Shown here piece after piece: positions 17,289 to 26,183 of a DNA stretch of 64,000 bases. Below the pieces are notes generated by a model that saw only the letters and a program-made list of their open reading frames with translations, did not search any database and had not been told where the DNA came from. The stretch is from NCBI GenBank assembly GCA_014382445.1, contig JACNJS010000045.1:62001-126000 (forward strand), written 5' to 3'. Every line of letters begins with the position of its first letter. Positions within the stretch are counted from its first letter, which is position 1. The stretch is from Bacteroidota bacterium. GTDB taxonomy: Bacteria; Bacteroidota; Bacteroidia; Bacteroidales; F082. The position numbers and the translations under genes are program-made.

Positions 17289-18401
17289 ATGCGAAAATTA
17301 ATTAATCTCATTTTATTTGTTTCAATAACAATTGGCATCACTACTTCTTGTGAAAACAATAAAGAACATAATTTTAATATTACTCTCAACATTATAAATG
17401 GTGACAGCAATATCGTGTTTTTAAGTAAACGCGAAGGAGGTGAAATAATCAATTATGATTCGGTTCAGTTAATAGATGGTAATGGAATTATTACCGGATA
17501 TATTGATATGCCTGAGTTTTATTACCTAAGGATTAAAGATACGCGTATTTATTTCCCGGTATTTGTTGAAGCGGACGATATAGTTGTTAATGCTGATATA
17601 AATAACCCAAAGAATCCACTTGTTTCAGGGTCATTGGCACACGGAAGTTTCCAGGCCTTTAACGACTCGGTAAGTAGTTTCGACCAACAAACCACTTTGT
17701 TGAACTCGCAGTACGGTAAAGCCCGCAACCAAAATGATACTGCTAGAATGATGGAAATCGAAGAAGAGTATAATAGCATAGAAAATAAAAAAAACGAGTA
17801 TTTGATTGAATATGCCATGCTTAACAATGATAATGTGGTTTCGGCATTTTTAGTACTTAATAATTCTTACAAATTTGAGCTTGATGATCTTGATAAGGTT
17901 GTAAACAATTTTGACTCCTCGATCGATTCAAGTACTTACGTTAAAAAACTGAACCAATACGTATCAACGCTTAAAAAGTCGGCCGTGGGGCAGCCATTTA
18001 TCGACTTCACTCTTAAAGATCCTGCAGGAACCCCTGTTGCACTTTCGTCGTTTACAAACGGCACCTACGTACTGGTTGATTTTTGGGCTTCGTGGTGTAG
18101 TCCTTGCCGGGCCGAAAATCCCAATGTGGTATTGGCATATAATAATTTTCACGACAAAGGCTTTGATGTTTTTGGAGTATCGTTTGATAAATATCACGGA
18201 AAATGGGTTGAGGCAATTGCGACAGACAGCCTTACATGGACACATGTAAGTGATCTAAAATACTGGAATAGTGCTGCCGGCAAACTCTATGGTATTCAAA
18301 GCATTCCACAAAATATACTGATCGACCCAAATGGAATAATTATTGAGAAGAATCTACGTGGCAAGGCTTTACAGGATAAGCTTGCCGAATTGCTTAATTA
18401 A
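17289..18401 (+). CDS. TlpA-family thioredoxin-like lipoprotein with DUF4369 domain
   Basis: The 370-residue protein has a signal peptide and lipoprotein Cys (GITTSCENN, about residue 21). An N-terminal DUF4369-like beta-rich domain (about 30-125) is followed by a helical linker and a C-terminal thioredoxin fold (about 230-370). The redox motif is WCSPC in LVDFWASWCSPCRAENP, with the cis-Pro loop at GIQSIPQNILIDPNG. This is the usual Bacteroidota 'AhpC/TSA family, DUF4369' layout. It is a lipid-anchored periplasmic thiol oxidoreductase, and the client is unknown. ogt follows 60 bases downstream on the same strand. Confidence 0.88.
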   Translation: MRKLINLILFVSITIGITTSCENNKEHNFNITLNIINGDSNIVFLSKREGGEIINYDSVQLIDGNGIITGYIDMPEFYYLRIKDTRIYFPVFVEADDIVVNADINNPKNPLVSGSLAHGSFQAFNDSVSSFDQQTTLLNSQYGKARNQNDTARMMEIEEEYNSIENKKNEYLIEYAMLNNDNVVSAFLVLNNSYKFELDDLDKVVNNFDSSIDSSTYVKKLNQYVSTLKKSAVGQPFIDFTLKDPAGTPVALSSFTNGTYVLVDFWASWCSPCRAENPNVVLAYNNFHDKGFDVFGVSFDKYHGKWVEAIATDSLTWTHVSDLKYWNSAAGKLYGIQSIPQNILIDPNGIIIEKNLRGKALQDKLAELLN

Positions 18402-18461
18402 CAGTTGTTCGATTGTTTTTATTTGGACAACGGCCGCGCTTTCTGCTAATAGCTTATTTAT

Positions 18462-18995
18462 ATGGTGGATAACATCAAAGTAGAATATACTAAAACTCCA
18501 TTTGGCGAACTTATTTTAGGTTCGTATAATGATAGATTATGTTTATGTGACTGGCGTTACCGAAAAATGAGGTTCTCCATTGATAACCGTTTGAAAAGCG
18601 GTTTAGTTACCGATTTCATCGAAGAGAGTTCAAATATTGTAGAAGAAACCAAAGTTCAGCTTACACAATATTTTAATGGCGAAAGAACGGAGTTTGATAT
18701 TCCTCTTCTTTTAATCGGGTCCTATTTTCAAAAACGTGTTTGGAATGCTTTGCTGCAAATCCCATACGGTAGTACAGATACATATTTAGGGCTTTCCAAA
18801 AAATTAGAAAATCAAAAAGCAATTAGAGCTGTTGCTGCTGCTAATGGGGCAAATGCCATCTCAATTATTGTTCCTTGTCACCGAATAATTGGTAGTGATG
18901 GCAGTATGGTGGGATATGCCGCCGGTTTGGATACAAAAATGAAATTATTAAAACTAGAAAATGCATTAAACCAAAGTCAATTGAGTTTGTTTTAA
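18462..18995 (+). CDS. ogt: Methylated-DNA-protein-cysteine S-methyltransferase (Ogt type)
   Basis: At 177 residues it is the stand-alone Ogt/MGMT form without an Ada regulatory domain. The acceptor motif is IIVPCHRIIGSDGSMVGYAAGLDTK, and the winged-helix DNA-binding part is FQKRVWNALLQIPYGSTDTYLGLSKKLENQKAIRAVAAANGANA. The protein removes alkyl groups from O6-alkylguanine, accepting them irreversibly on the PCHR cysteine. The N-terminal domain (to about 85) is divergent, as is usual. Confidence 0.95.
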   Translation: MVDNIKVEYTKTPFGELILGSYNDRLCLCDWRYRKMRFSIDNRLKSGLVTDFIEESSNIVEETKVQLTQYFNGERTEFDIPLLLIGSYFQKRVWNALLQIPYGSTDTYLGLSKKLENQKAIRAVAAANGANAISIIVPCHRIIGSDGSMVGYAAGLDTKMKLLKLENALNQSQLSLF

Positions 18996-19048
18996 TTAAT
19001 AGCTGTATTTTTATACTAACTAAACATCATTAATTAAAAAATTGTCCT

Positions 19049-19573
19049 ATGAAAATTTTTACAATAGTTATAGTTATCATTATCGGCATTTTGTTTAACC
19101 CGCTTTTTAGCCAGGAATTTGTAGATTTAAAAAATGGTGAAGATGCGCACATAAGCGGATTTCTGGTAAGTTATTCTGTTGTTAAAAAAGAAACCAAAAA
19201 AGATAGCGATTTATATAGGCTAACAGCAACAGTAACAAACCAATCAGCACACTACATGCGTATTTTTGATGTGGCCCCGGAATCATTTTTGGAGGTGCCT
19301 CAAAATGCCCTTGCATATTTTCAGTTTACCAATGCTACGGGTAAAGCATTATCGGCCACCGCCGCATATTTTTATCCAAGGCCAAAGTATCTGAAAGTGT
19401 CGTACAAATGCAAGAAATGTCCTCCAATAGCAAAGGATGAAGATCCGTATGAGCATTTTACGGAATCCGTAATTATTGGTGTAGAATTTAATTCAGGAGC
19501 AACCATAAGTAATGCCTACCATATTAGAGTTCCTGAAGGTGAAGAACCCACAGTTAGGGTAATGATTTATTGA
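19049..19573 (+). CDS. Secreted or periplasmic protein of unknown function
   Basis: The 174 residues begin with a clear signal peptide (KIFTIVIVIIIGILFNPLFSQEF). The mature part is strand-rich with a Cys pair-like motif (SYKCKKCPP) and ends in an extended segment (HIRVPEGEEPTVRVMIY). TATVTNQSAHYMRIFDVAPESFLEVPQNALAYFQFTNATG suggests an Ig-like or immunoglobulin-type beta-sandwich. I do not recognise the family. It stands alone on the + strand, and a decayed VOC-protein remnant begins at its stop codon. Confidence 0.6.
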   Translation: MKIFTIVIVIIIGILFNPLFSQEFVDLKNGEDAHISGFLVSYSVVKKETKKDSDLYRLTATVTNQSAHYMRIFDVAPESFLEVPQNALAYFQFTNATGKALSATAAYFYPRPKYLKVSYKCKKCPPIAKDEDPYEHFTESVIIGVEFNSGATISNAYHIRVPEGEEPTVRVMIY

Positions 19574-19709
19574 TTGCGAATCGCACGATGAAACAAACAG
19601 GCTGTATAAGGAATTGTTAATAGTCGGGAAAGAGATGATGAGCCTGGGTTCTTACGGATTTGGTGAAGTATTCGGATGGTTAACCGACAAATACGGAGTT
19701 TCATGCTAA
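19566..19709 (+). pseudogene. Remnant of a VOC/PhnB-like (glyoxalase superfamily) protein
   Basis: In a frame different from the preceding gene the DNA reads FIDCESHDETNRLYKELL, then GKEMMSLGSYGFGEVFGWLTDKYGVSC and a stop. This matches the C-terminal half of PhnB-like VOC proteins, where CESxEETDRLYxxL and FGWxxDKYGVSWQ are conserved. The N-terminal half is missing and the final SWQ has become SC-stop. It is shorter than the ORF cut-off and absent from the track. It is therefore a broken gene, replaced upstream by the secreted protein gene. Confidence 0.7.
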
Positions 19710-19732
19710 TTAAATTTTGATGGAAAAGCTCG

Positions 19733-20656
19733 ATGTTAAATATAGTTATGGTACAGAATAAAATAAAACTAAATAGCAAACTTGAATTTTCAAGAGTTGT
19801 ACATGGCCATTGGCGATTAGCTGACTGGAGAATGTCAAACCAGGAATTACTGAAATTAACCGAGCAGGCTATTGAATTAGGCGTTACAACCTTTGATCAT
19901 GCAGATATATATGGAGATTATAGTTGTGAAAGATTATTTGGAAAAGCACTAAATTTAAAAAAAGAAATCCGAAACCACATCCAAATAATAACCAAATGTG
20001 GGATTAAATTAGCATCAAATAAATTTCCACTCCGAGAACACAAAATATATGATTATAGTTTTGAGCACATTGTATCTTCTGTTGATAATTCTTTAAAAAG
20101 CCTTAGAACAGATTATATTGACTTGCTTTTACTTCATCGCCCTGCTCCATTTTTTAACCCCGAAGAAGTGGCCATGGCTTTCTCATCATTGAAAAAAAGC
20201 GGAAAAGCATTACACTTTGGTGTTTCAAATTTTAATCCATTGCAATTCGAAATGCTTAACTCTTATACTGATGAAAAGCTCGTCACAAACCAGGTTGAAA
20301 TATCACCATACTGTTTAGAAAATTTTGAGAATGGAAACATCGATTTTTTTCTAAAAATAGAAATAATGCCCATGGCATGGTCTCCATTAGCGGGAGGAAA
20401 GCTTATTAATCCACAAAATGAAAAGGGACAAAGAATATATCGGGCGCTTTCGGAAGTTGCCGAAGAATTAAATGTTGATATATTAGCTAAAATTATATAT
20501 AGCTGGTTATTGAACCATCCTGCATCGATAATTCCAATTGTTGGAACTGGCAAAATTGAACGTATTAAATTCGCCGTGGAAGCATTAAACATCAACATGA
20601 GCTTAACTCAATGGTATAAAATTTATACTGCTTCAACAGGGAAAGAACTGGATTAA
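19733..20656 (+). CDS. Aldo/keto reductase (YdhF-like)
   Basis: About 305 residues form a TIM barrel with the family tetrad visible. Asp and Tyr lie in FDHADIYGDYSCERLFGKAL, Lys in IITKCGIK, and His in YIDLLLLHRPAP. The cofactor end shows NHPASIIPIVGTGKIERIKFAVEAL, typical of NADPH binding in the family. Sequence style (SRVVHGHWRLADWR) resembles E. coli YdhF. It reduces an unknown aldehyde or ketone in the cytoplasm. The start may be ATG 19733 or 19748. The GNAT gene follows about 50 bases downstream. Confidence 0.88.
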   Translation: MLNIVMVQNKIKLNSKLEFSRVVHGHWRLADWRMSNQELLKLTEQAIELGVTTFDHADIYGDYSCERLFGKALNLKKEIRNHIQIITKCGIKLASNKFPLREHKIYDYSFEHIVSSVDNSLKSLRTDYIDLLLLHRPAPFFNPEEVAMAFSSLKKSGKALHFGVSNFNPLQFEMLNSYTDEKLVTNQVEISPYCLENFENGNIDFFLKIEIMPMAWSPLAGGKLINPQNEKGQRIYRALSEVAEELNVDILAKIIYSWLLNHPASIIPIVGTGKIERIKFAVEALNINMSLTQWYKIYTASTGKELD

Positions 20657-20705
20657 TACAGAGGAAGTGAATTATGGATTATGTAAAAATGCAGCTGACA
20701 TTGTA

Positions 20706-21218
20706 ATGAAAAAAGAAATATTAATACGATTTGCCACAATCACCGATTTACCATTCCTCGTGGATATATATAATCAGGCTATTAGATCGCGGAGCGCAAC
20801 AGGAGACATGGATGAGTTTAGTGTTGAAGAAAGATTGGAATGGTTTGAAAAATTTGATAATAATGAATACCCAATTTATATAGCAGAAATTGAAACCCGT
20901 GTTGTTGGATATTGTTCGTTATCCCCATACAGACCCGGAAGAAAAGCAATGTCAACTGTGGCAGAAATTAGTTATTTTTTGGACTATTCTTTTCACGGAA
21001 TGGGCATAGGAACAGCGCTAATGAAGCACGTTATTTCCGATTGTGATAGGATTGGCAAGAAAAACCTGTTGGCAATTTTCCTTGATATTAATTCTCAATC
21101 CATCGGGCTGCTCAAAAAATTTAAATTTCAGAAATGGGGATATCTGCCTGATATTATTGAATTTGAAGAGAAAAAGTGCGGACACCTGATATACGGACTT
21201 AACATTATGAAGCCGTAA
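20706..21218 (+). CDS. GNAT-family N-acetyltransferase, phosphinothricin-acetyltransferase-like
   Basis: From ATG 20706 the 170-residue protein begins IRFATITDLPFLVDIYNQAI. It carries acetyl-CoA motif A in FHGMGIGTALMKHVI (RxxGxGxA-like) after WFEKFDNNEYPIYIAEI and VVGYCSLSPYRPG. This is the layout of the Pat/Bar subfamily, whose natural substrates (methionine sulfoximine, other amines) vary. The ORF track extends to GTG 20667, but the extra 13 residues lack family similarity. The substrate is unknown. Confidence 0.85.
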   Translation: MKKEILIRFATITDLPFLVDIYNQAIRSRSATGDMDEFSVEERLEWFEKFDNNEYPIYIAEIETRVVGYCSLSPYRPGRKAMSTVAEISYFLDYSFHGMGIGTALMKHVISDCDRIGKKNLLAIFLDINSQSIGLLKKFKFQKWGYLPDIIEFEEKKCGHLIYGLNIMKP

Positions 21219-21247
21219 CACTAATGGGATACTAAAACCTTAATTCA

Positions 21248-22558
21248 ATGAAAATTTTTATATTAATTGCCTTAGCTTTCTGTTTAGCATCAGGTATAAA
21301 TTCACAAAACCTGTATTTTCCACCATTATTAGGAAATTCATGGGATACAATTTCACCGGTTACTTTGGGATGGTGTCCAGATGAAGTTGATACGCTAGTG
21401 AATTATTTGGAGGATAATAGCACAAAAGCATTTATATTACTTAAAGATGGTAAAATTGCAATCGAAAAATATTTCGGAAACTTTACTCAGGATAGTTTAT
21501 GGTATTGGGCTTCAGCAGGCAAGTCGCTTACTGCTTTTATAACAGGCGTTGCCCAACAGGAAAATTATTTTTCAATTCACGACCCAACGTCTCAATATCT
21601 CGGTCAGGGATGGACAAACTGTACTTTTTCGCAAGAAGAAGAAATCACCATTTTGAATCAATTAACAATGACCACCGGACTCGATGATAATGTTCTTAAT
21701 CCGTTTTGTACTTTAGACACATGTTTGAATTGTATTGCAGATGCAGGTACACGGTGGGCATACCATAATGCACCTTATACGCTTCTGGGCAATGTTATTG
21801 AAAACGCTACCGGAAAAACAATGAACGGTTACTTTTTGCAAAAAATAGGTGTTCCAACAGGGATGGCAGGAGCGTATTTTCCAATAGGATACAACAATAT
21901 TTTTCTTAGCACACCAAGAATCATGGCCAGATTTGGCCTGTTGGTACTAAATAATGGAAATTGGAGTGGTAACCAAATCATGACGGATATGACATATTTT
22001 AATCAAATGGTTAATACATCTCAAACATTTAATGAATCGTACGGCTATTTATGGTGGCTGAATGGCAGTTCATCATATATGCTTCCGGCTTCACAGTTCG
22101 TGTTTCCGGGCTCACTAACCCCGAATGCGCCCGCTGATATGATATCTGCAGTTGGTAAAAACGGACAAATTATTAATGTTGTGCCAAGTAAAAATTTGGT
22201 TCTTGTTAGAATGGGTAATTCACCTGATACTAGTCCTGTACCGGTAAATTTTATTGATACAATTTGGCAAAAACTTAATGATGTAATATGTGATACGGCG
22301 TCAATTGCAAGTTTCAATCATAACACAAAATTTAAAATACATCCAAATCCTTCGTTCAATTTCACAACCATAATATTAGAAAACCAACATTTTGATTTAA
22401 CCGTCAACGACATTACCGGCAGGGTTGTATATCAAAAACAAGGCTGTTTTAACAAGACAACCTTTCAAACACAGCATTATCCAAAAGGAATTTACATAGT
22501 TCATGCAAAATCAGCTATGGGTAAGCTAATGAATCGAAAATTAATAATTGCAAAATAA
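21248..22558 (+). CDS. Secreted serine hydrolase (class C beta-lactamase family) with type 9 sorting domain
   Basis: Signal peptide to about residue 19 (LASGINSQ). The beta-lactamase-fold domain (about 35-345) has the nucleophile motif SxxK as ASAGKSLTAF, and a Tyr motif near YHNAPYTLLGNVIENATGK. The C-terminal 80 residues (FKIHPNPSFNFTTI to GIYIVHAKSAMGKLMNRKLIIAK) form a type A T9SS sorting domain. The protein is thus exported by the type 9 system and anchored or released at the cell surface. Relatives act as esterases or peptidases, and true beta-lactam hydrolysis is not implied. ATG 21248 is well placed. Confidence 0.9.
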   Translation: MKIFILIALAFCLASGINSQNLYFPPLLGNSWDTISPVTLGWCPDEVDTLVNYLEDNSTKAFILLKDGKIAIEKYFGNFTQDSLWYWASAGKSLTAFITGVAQQENYFSIHDPTSQYLGQGWTNCTFSQEEEITILNQLTMTTGLDDNVLNPFCTLDTCLNCIADAGTRWAYHNAPYTLLGNVIENATGKTMNGYFLQKIGVPTGMAGAYFPIGYNNIFLSTPRIMARFGLLVLNNGNWSGNQIMTDMTYFNQMVNTSQTFNESYGYLWWLNGSSSYMLPASQFVFPGSLTPNAPADMISAVGKNGQIINVVPSKNLVLVRMGNSPDTSPVPVNFIDTIWQKLNDVICDTASIASFNHNTKFKIHPNPSFNFTTIILENQHFDLTVNDITGRVVYQKQGCFNKTTFQTQHYPKGIYIVHAKSAMGKLMNRKLIIAK

Positions 22559-22597
22559 CAAAAAGGGAATTTTTTCCAGGCAACGTTCATTTGTTGG

Positions 22598-23872
22598 TCA
22601 CATTATAATATTGGGGCGTGAAGCCTGCCATTCTTTCAATAAGGAGGGAAGCCAGCCCTCCAGCCCCCTGGCAAGGTAAAAATGTGGATACAGCAAATTG
22701 CTTTTTGAAGTGATGACGCCTTCTTTTAAAGCCATTTCAGCTAATTGCGTGTTTGGATAAATACGGATACCAATGGTGAGCCTCAGATTTTCAAGCTCCA
22801 GAGAATCAGCAAAGGCCAGGCTTTCTTCTACTGATTTCTTCGTTTCGCCGGGGCCGCCAAGCATTAAAAATCCATTACGCTCAATCGCCGAATCGGCAAA
22901 TAAAAGCGAAGTTGCCCATACATCTTCTTTTGTAAATTGCTTGTTCAAATTCTTTAGCATTTGATCTGAACCACTTTCAAACCCAAGGCTTATCTGCTTG
23001 CATCCAGCATCAGCCATTAACTCAACCAGCTCCTTATCAACATTTTTAGGATAAATAATACATCGCCATCTTATATTCAGCCTTTTTTTCAGAATTTGAC
23101 GGCATAACTCTTTGGCGTAATCAGCAGGGCGGTTAAATGTGTTGTCAACGAAGAAAAATTTTGTAAACCCTTCATAAACCCAATTGTCGATCCATGCAGA
23201 AACAATCTCTGGTGAACGTAGCCGCAAGACGGAGCCTTCTATACCTGGAGTTGAGCAATAACTACAATTGAGAGCGCACCCCCGCCTCGATTGAACCGGA
23301 ATCCATGGTTCCTCGTTTTTGGATGCCGATTCAGACAGGATACTTGTGTCAGGAAGCTTAAGCTCATCAAGGTTTTTGGCAAGTATCCTTTGGTATTGTA
23401 AACCACGATTAAGGATATGCAGCCCTGGAATTAGTGATAGATCTGAGTTATTCTCAAGGTTTGAGAGTAGTGCGGGGAAGGCAATTTCCCCTTCTCCCTC
23501 AATCCCCATATCGGCGTTTAGGTAAGCAAGCGCATTTTCAGGAAAAACACTGTAACCGGCACCACCAAGTACAATAGGCACATTCGTCAGGTTCCTGCAG
23601 AGTGCCAATACCGGCTTAACCTTTTCAAGCAAAAACCTCGGGGATTCATAATTCTGATCATCAACATTTCTCACCGAGATCCCGATACATTGGGGCCTGA
23701 ATTCCCTAATCGCTTCAGCTAATATTGCTTCTGCATCTGTTTCAACCATCAGGTCCACCATCATTACATCGTGACCTTTATTTTTTACAGCCTCGGCAAC
23801 ACACGCCAAACCTAAAGGCATAGCCTGCATATTAATCCTTTCAGTATTTGCTGAAATAAGAAGTACTTTCAT
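22598..23872 (-). CDS. B12-binding-domain radical SAM protein
   Basis: The 424-residue protein has an N-terminal cobalamin-binding fold (about 1-140, VLLISANTERINMQAMPLGLACVAEAVKNKGHDVMMVDLM). A radical SAM core follows with CALNCSYCSTPGIEG (CxxxCxxC) at about 205. It belongs to the large BchE/YgiQ-like class, and the reaction cannot be assigned. The usual DxHxxG cobalamin-ligand motif is not seen, so B12 may be bound base-on or not at all. G+C looks clearly higher than in neighbouring genes, and it is alone on the minus strand, so recent transfer is possible. The motif evidence is firm for the family only. Confidence 0.85.
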   Translation of the reverse strand: MKVLLISANTERINMQAMPLGLACVAEAVKNKGHDVMMVDLMVETDAEAILAEAIREFRPQCIGISVRNVDDQNYESPRFLLEKVKPVLALCRNLTNVPIVLGGAGYSVFPENALAYLNADMGIEGEGEIAFPALLSNLENNSDLSLIPGLHILNRGLQYQRILAKNLDELKLPDTSILSESASKNEEPWIPVQSRRGCALNCSYCSTPGIEGSVLRLRSPEIVSAWIDNWVYEGFTKFFFVDNTFNRPADYAKELCRQILKKRLNIRWRCIIYPKNVDKELVELMADAGCKQISLGFESGSDQMLKNLNKQFTKEDVWATSLLFADSAIERNGFLMLGGPGETKKSVEESLAFADSLELENLRLTIGIRIYPNTQLAEMALKEGVITSKSNLLYPHFYLARGLEGWLPSLLKEWQASRPNIIM

Positions 23873-24167
23873 GATCAGACATCCTCGTTCACGACTTTGC
23901 CAACAATACCCTTTTTAATATTTAGTTTATCTTCCGGCATATCTTATTTTTTTACGTCTAAATTACGAAAAAATATAACCAAAACTGGCAGGAGCAATAT
24001 TATAAGCGTGATTAGTCATCAGTTTAATAATTAAAAATCCGTTTACTACAAAGCAAATAAATAAAAAGAAAATGCCGTAAAACAAACATAATCAAGAAGT
24101 TGCACAAACAGCAAATAAAAAAAGAAATTTAATCTGCAAAAGGCGCTCAAATACAATAATTTAACAT
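23873..24167. other. Intergenic region upstream of the cold-shock gene, no gene seen
   Basis: Nearly 300 AT-rich bases between divergent genes. No open frame, tRNA-like fold or convincing repeat was recognised. The right end holds the cold-shock promoter. Confidence 0.5.
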
Positions 24168-24175
24168 TAACTTTG
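24168..24175 (+). promoter_or_regulatory. -7 box of the cold-shock gene promoter
   Basis: TAACTTTG matches TAnnTTTG and lies 29 bases before the ATG at 24205. The leader would be about 25 bases, much shorter than the long cold-responsive leaders of enteric cspA. Confidence 0.45.
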
Positions 24176-24204
24176 CGTTTTTTATAATTATTTAATTTTT
24201 AGCA

Positions 24205-24396
24205 ATGAACAAAGGCACAGTAAAATTTTTCAATGTATCTAAAGGATTTGGATTCATTAGTGACGATGACACACAAAAGGAATACTTTGTACATGTATCC
24301 GGATTAATTGACCAAATTAATGAAGGTGATCAGGTACAATTTGAATTACAAGAAGGTAAAAAAGGACTTAATGCAGTAAATGTAAAATTAGTTTAA
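24205..24396 (+). CDS. Cold-shock protein, CspA family
   Basis: The 63-residue protein starts MNKGTVKFFNVSKGFGFI and contains both RNA-binding motifs (KGFGFI and YFVHVSG). It ends in the standard final strand (GLNAVNVKLV). These proteins are single OB-folds that bind single-stranded RNA or DNA and act as RNA chaperones. Length is normal for the Bacteroidota short form. It is a monocistronic unit with its own -7 box and a strong terminator. Confidence 0.95.
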   Translation: MNKGTVKFFNVSKGFGFISDDDTQKEYFVHVSGLIDQINEGDQVQFELQEGKKGLNAVNVKLV

Positions 24397-24425
24397 TATT
24401 ACCTTATTAACCTTTTAAAAAGTAA

Positions 24426-24452
24426 AGCCTGTCAGCAATGACGGGCTTTTTT
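24426..24452 (+). terminator. Intrinsic terminator of the cold-shock gene
   Basis: AGCCTGTCA and TGACGGGCT form a nine-pair stem (one G-U) closed by a GCAA tetraloop, followed directly by six T. It lies about 30 bases after the stop. Confidence 0.88.
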
Positions 24453-24653
24453 GATTTTATTCAAGAATACTCTTCATAAAGAAATTACAAATCACCATCA
24501 GTACAACATAAAATAATAAAATGTATTTTTACAAATGATACCTTGTCGAACTTAATTTATAAGAATGATAGTGTTGACTGTGGCGAATTCATTATACTTG
24601 AATCCTGAATTTAGAGAGGCAAACCGACTCATGGAGTTATATTATAAACAGCA

Positions 24654-25709
24654 ATGACCCTTCTATTATTTTATTTATTTATAGCCCTGTTTGTTTCATT
24701 CCTGTGTTCTGTAATGGAATCAGTATTGCTTTCGACGCCAATATCTTTCCTGAACGTTAAAAAGGAAAGTGGTCATAAATCGGCGAAAATATTTATTAAA
24801 TTAAAGAACAATATTGAAAGACCATTATCAGCAATACTTTCGCTGAACACGGTCGCACACACAATAGGCGCAGCGGGAGTAGGAGCGCGGGCAACAATGT
24901 TATTTGGCGAATTATATTTTGGTATTATTTCAGCCACCCTTACACTTTTAATATTAATTTTTTCGGAAATAATTCCTAAAACAATAGGCGTAATTTATTG
25001 GAGAAGATTGGCGCTAGTTTCAGGGAAAATTATTAATGTTATGGTAATTATTACTTTTCCATTGGTAATAATGGCGGATTATATAACAAGGTTTTTTTCA
25101 CGAAACATTAATGAAATGTCGGTTAGCAGGGAAGAAATATCGGTAATGGCTAACATTGGAACTGAGGAAGGAATTTTTGAGGAGAAAGAAAATAAAATTA
25201 TTCAAAATTTAATCCGGCTTAGAACAATAAAGGTTTCTGAAATAATGACTCCAAGAGTTGTTGTTACTGTGGCAGACGAAAACATGTCATTAAATGAATT
25301 TTTTGGTAAAAAAGAGTTTCTTCATTATTCACGTATTCCAATATTTTCTAAAAACAATGAAAATATTACAGGCTATGTTTTTCGACAGACGGTATTGGAA
25401 AAACTTGCAAAAAAAGAAACTAATTTAAAACTCAAAAATATTTGCAGGGAAATTGTTGTTGCTCACGAATCCCAAACGCTTTCGAACCTATGGGAGATTT
25501 TGCTCGACAAAAGAGAACATATTGCTCTTGTTGTTGATGAATATGGTGGAATGGATGGTATTGTAACAATGGAAGACATAATAGAAACATTGTTGGGCTT
25601 AGAAATTGTTGACGAAAGAGACGGGATAGTAGATATGCAACAATATGCCCGTGAAAGATGGAATGAACGAAACGCAAAGTATAATATTCTCTATGATTCA
25701 GAAAAATAA
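24654..25709 (+). CDS. CNNM-domain/CBS-pair membrane protein (hemolysin-like family)
   Basis: The 351-residue protein has an N-terminal CNNM (DUF21) membrane domain (about 1-170) with SEIIPKTIGVIYWRRLA. A CBS pair follows (about 195-320) with VSEIMTPRVVVTVADENM and EHIALVVDEYGGMDGIVTMEDIIETLLGLEIVDE. Relatives are linked to magnesium or other divalent-cation handling, and the old name 'hemolysin' is misleading. The C-terminal CorC_HlyC domain found in longer relatives is absent. A small membrane protein gene follows 24 bases later. Confidence 0.9.
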   Translation: MTLLLFYLFIALFVSFLCSVMESVLLSTPISFLNVKKESGHKSAKIFIKLKNNIERPLSAILSLNTVAHTIGAAGVGARATMLFGELYFGIISATLTLLILIFSEIIPKTIGVIYWRRLALVSGKIINVMVIITFPLVIMADYITRFFSRNINEMSVSREEISVMANIGTEEGIFEEKENKIIQNLIRLRTIKVSEIMTPRVVVTVADENMSLNEFFGKKEFLHYSRIPIFSKNNENITGYVFRQTVLEKLAKKETNLKLKNICREIVVAHESQTLSNLWEILLDKREHIALVVDEYGGMDGIVTMEDIIETLLGLEIVDERDGIVDMQQYARERWNERNAKYNILYDSEK

Positions 25710-25733
25710 CGTTAAAACAAAAACTGAAAAATT

Positions 25734-26183
25734 ATGATACTAACCATGCTCTTAGGATTGTCAGGAGTATTCGCCATTTTCTGGACAATTAAAACTAAAA
25801 AGATATTTCCGGCGATTATAACGCTTGGAATGATTGTGGGAATAGCATTGGTATTATTCCCTTCCATGGCAATGCAGACCCCTGGATTTTATATATATAT
25901 GGGATTTGTAGCTCTTACTATCGTTTATGCGTTTGTTGTGCCGGATTTGAAAATCGATGCAAGGATAATAATTGGTCTTATGTCGGCCTCAATTTTCCTC
26001 TACTGGTTATGGGTTCTTAATCACTGGCACGGAAATGTTGTATTAATTCCAATATTTACACTTGTAGTGGGCGCATTCGGTGTTTTCAGAAAGGTTAAAG
26101 TAAAAAACGAATTAGGTTTTTTAATAATACTTGCAGCAGATGCTGTTGCAATTATCCTTGAGAACTGGATGAAAACAACCTAA
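25734..26183 (+). CDS. Small multi-pass membrane protein of unknown function
   Basis: The 149 residues form about five closely spaced membrane helices with short loops (GLSGVFAIFWTIKTKKIFPAIITLGMIVGIALVLFPSMAMQ and similar). I recognise no family motif. A 24-base gap and the same strand suggest it is co-transcribed with the CNNM/CBS gene, perhaps as an accessory membrane component. ATG 25734 gives a sensible first helix. Confidence 0.6.
   Translation: MILTMLLGLSGVFAIFWTIKTKKIFPAIITLGMIVGIALVLFPSMAMQTPGFYIYMGFVALTIVYAFVVPDLKIDARIIIGLMSASIFLYWLWVLNHWHGNVVLIPIFTLVVGAFGVFRKVKVKNELGFLIILAADAVAIILENWMKTT

Noticed and set aside
21248-22558. Serine hydrolase as a beta-lactam resistance gene
   Set aside because: Surface export by T9SS and divergence from true class C enzymes make resistance unlikely; only the fold is shared.
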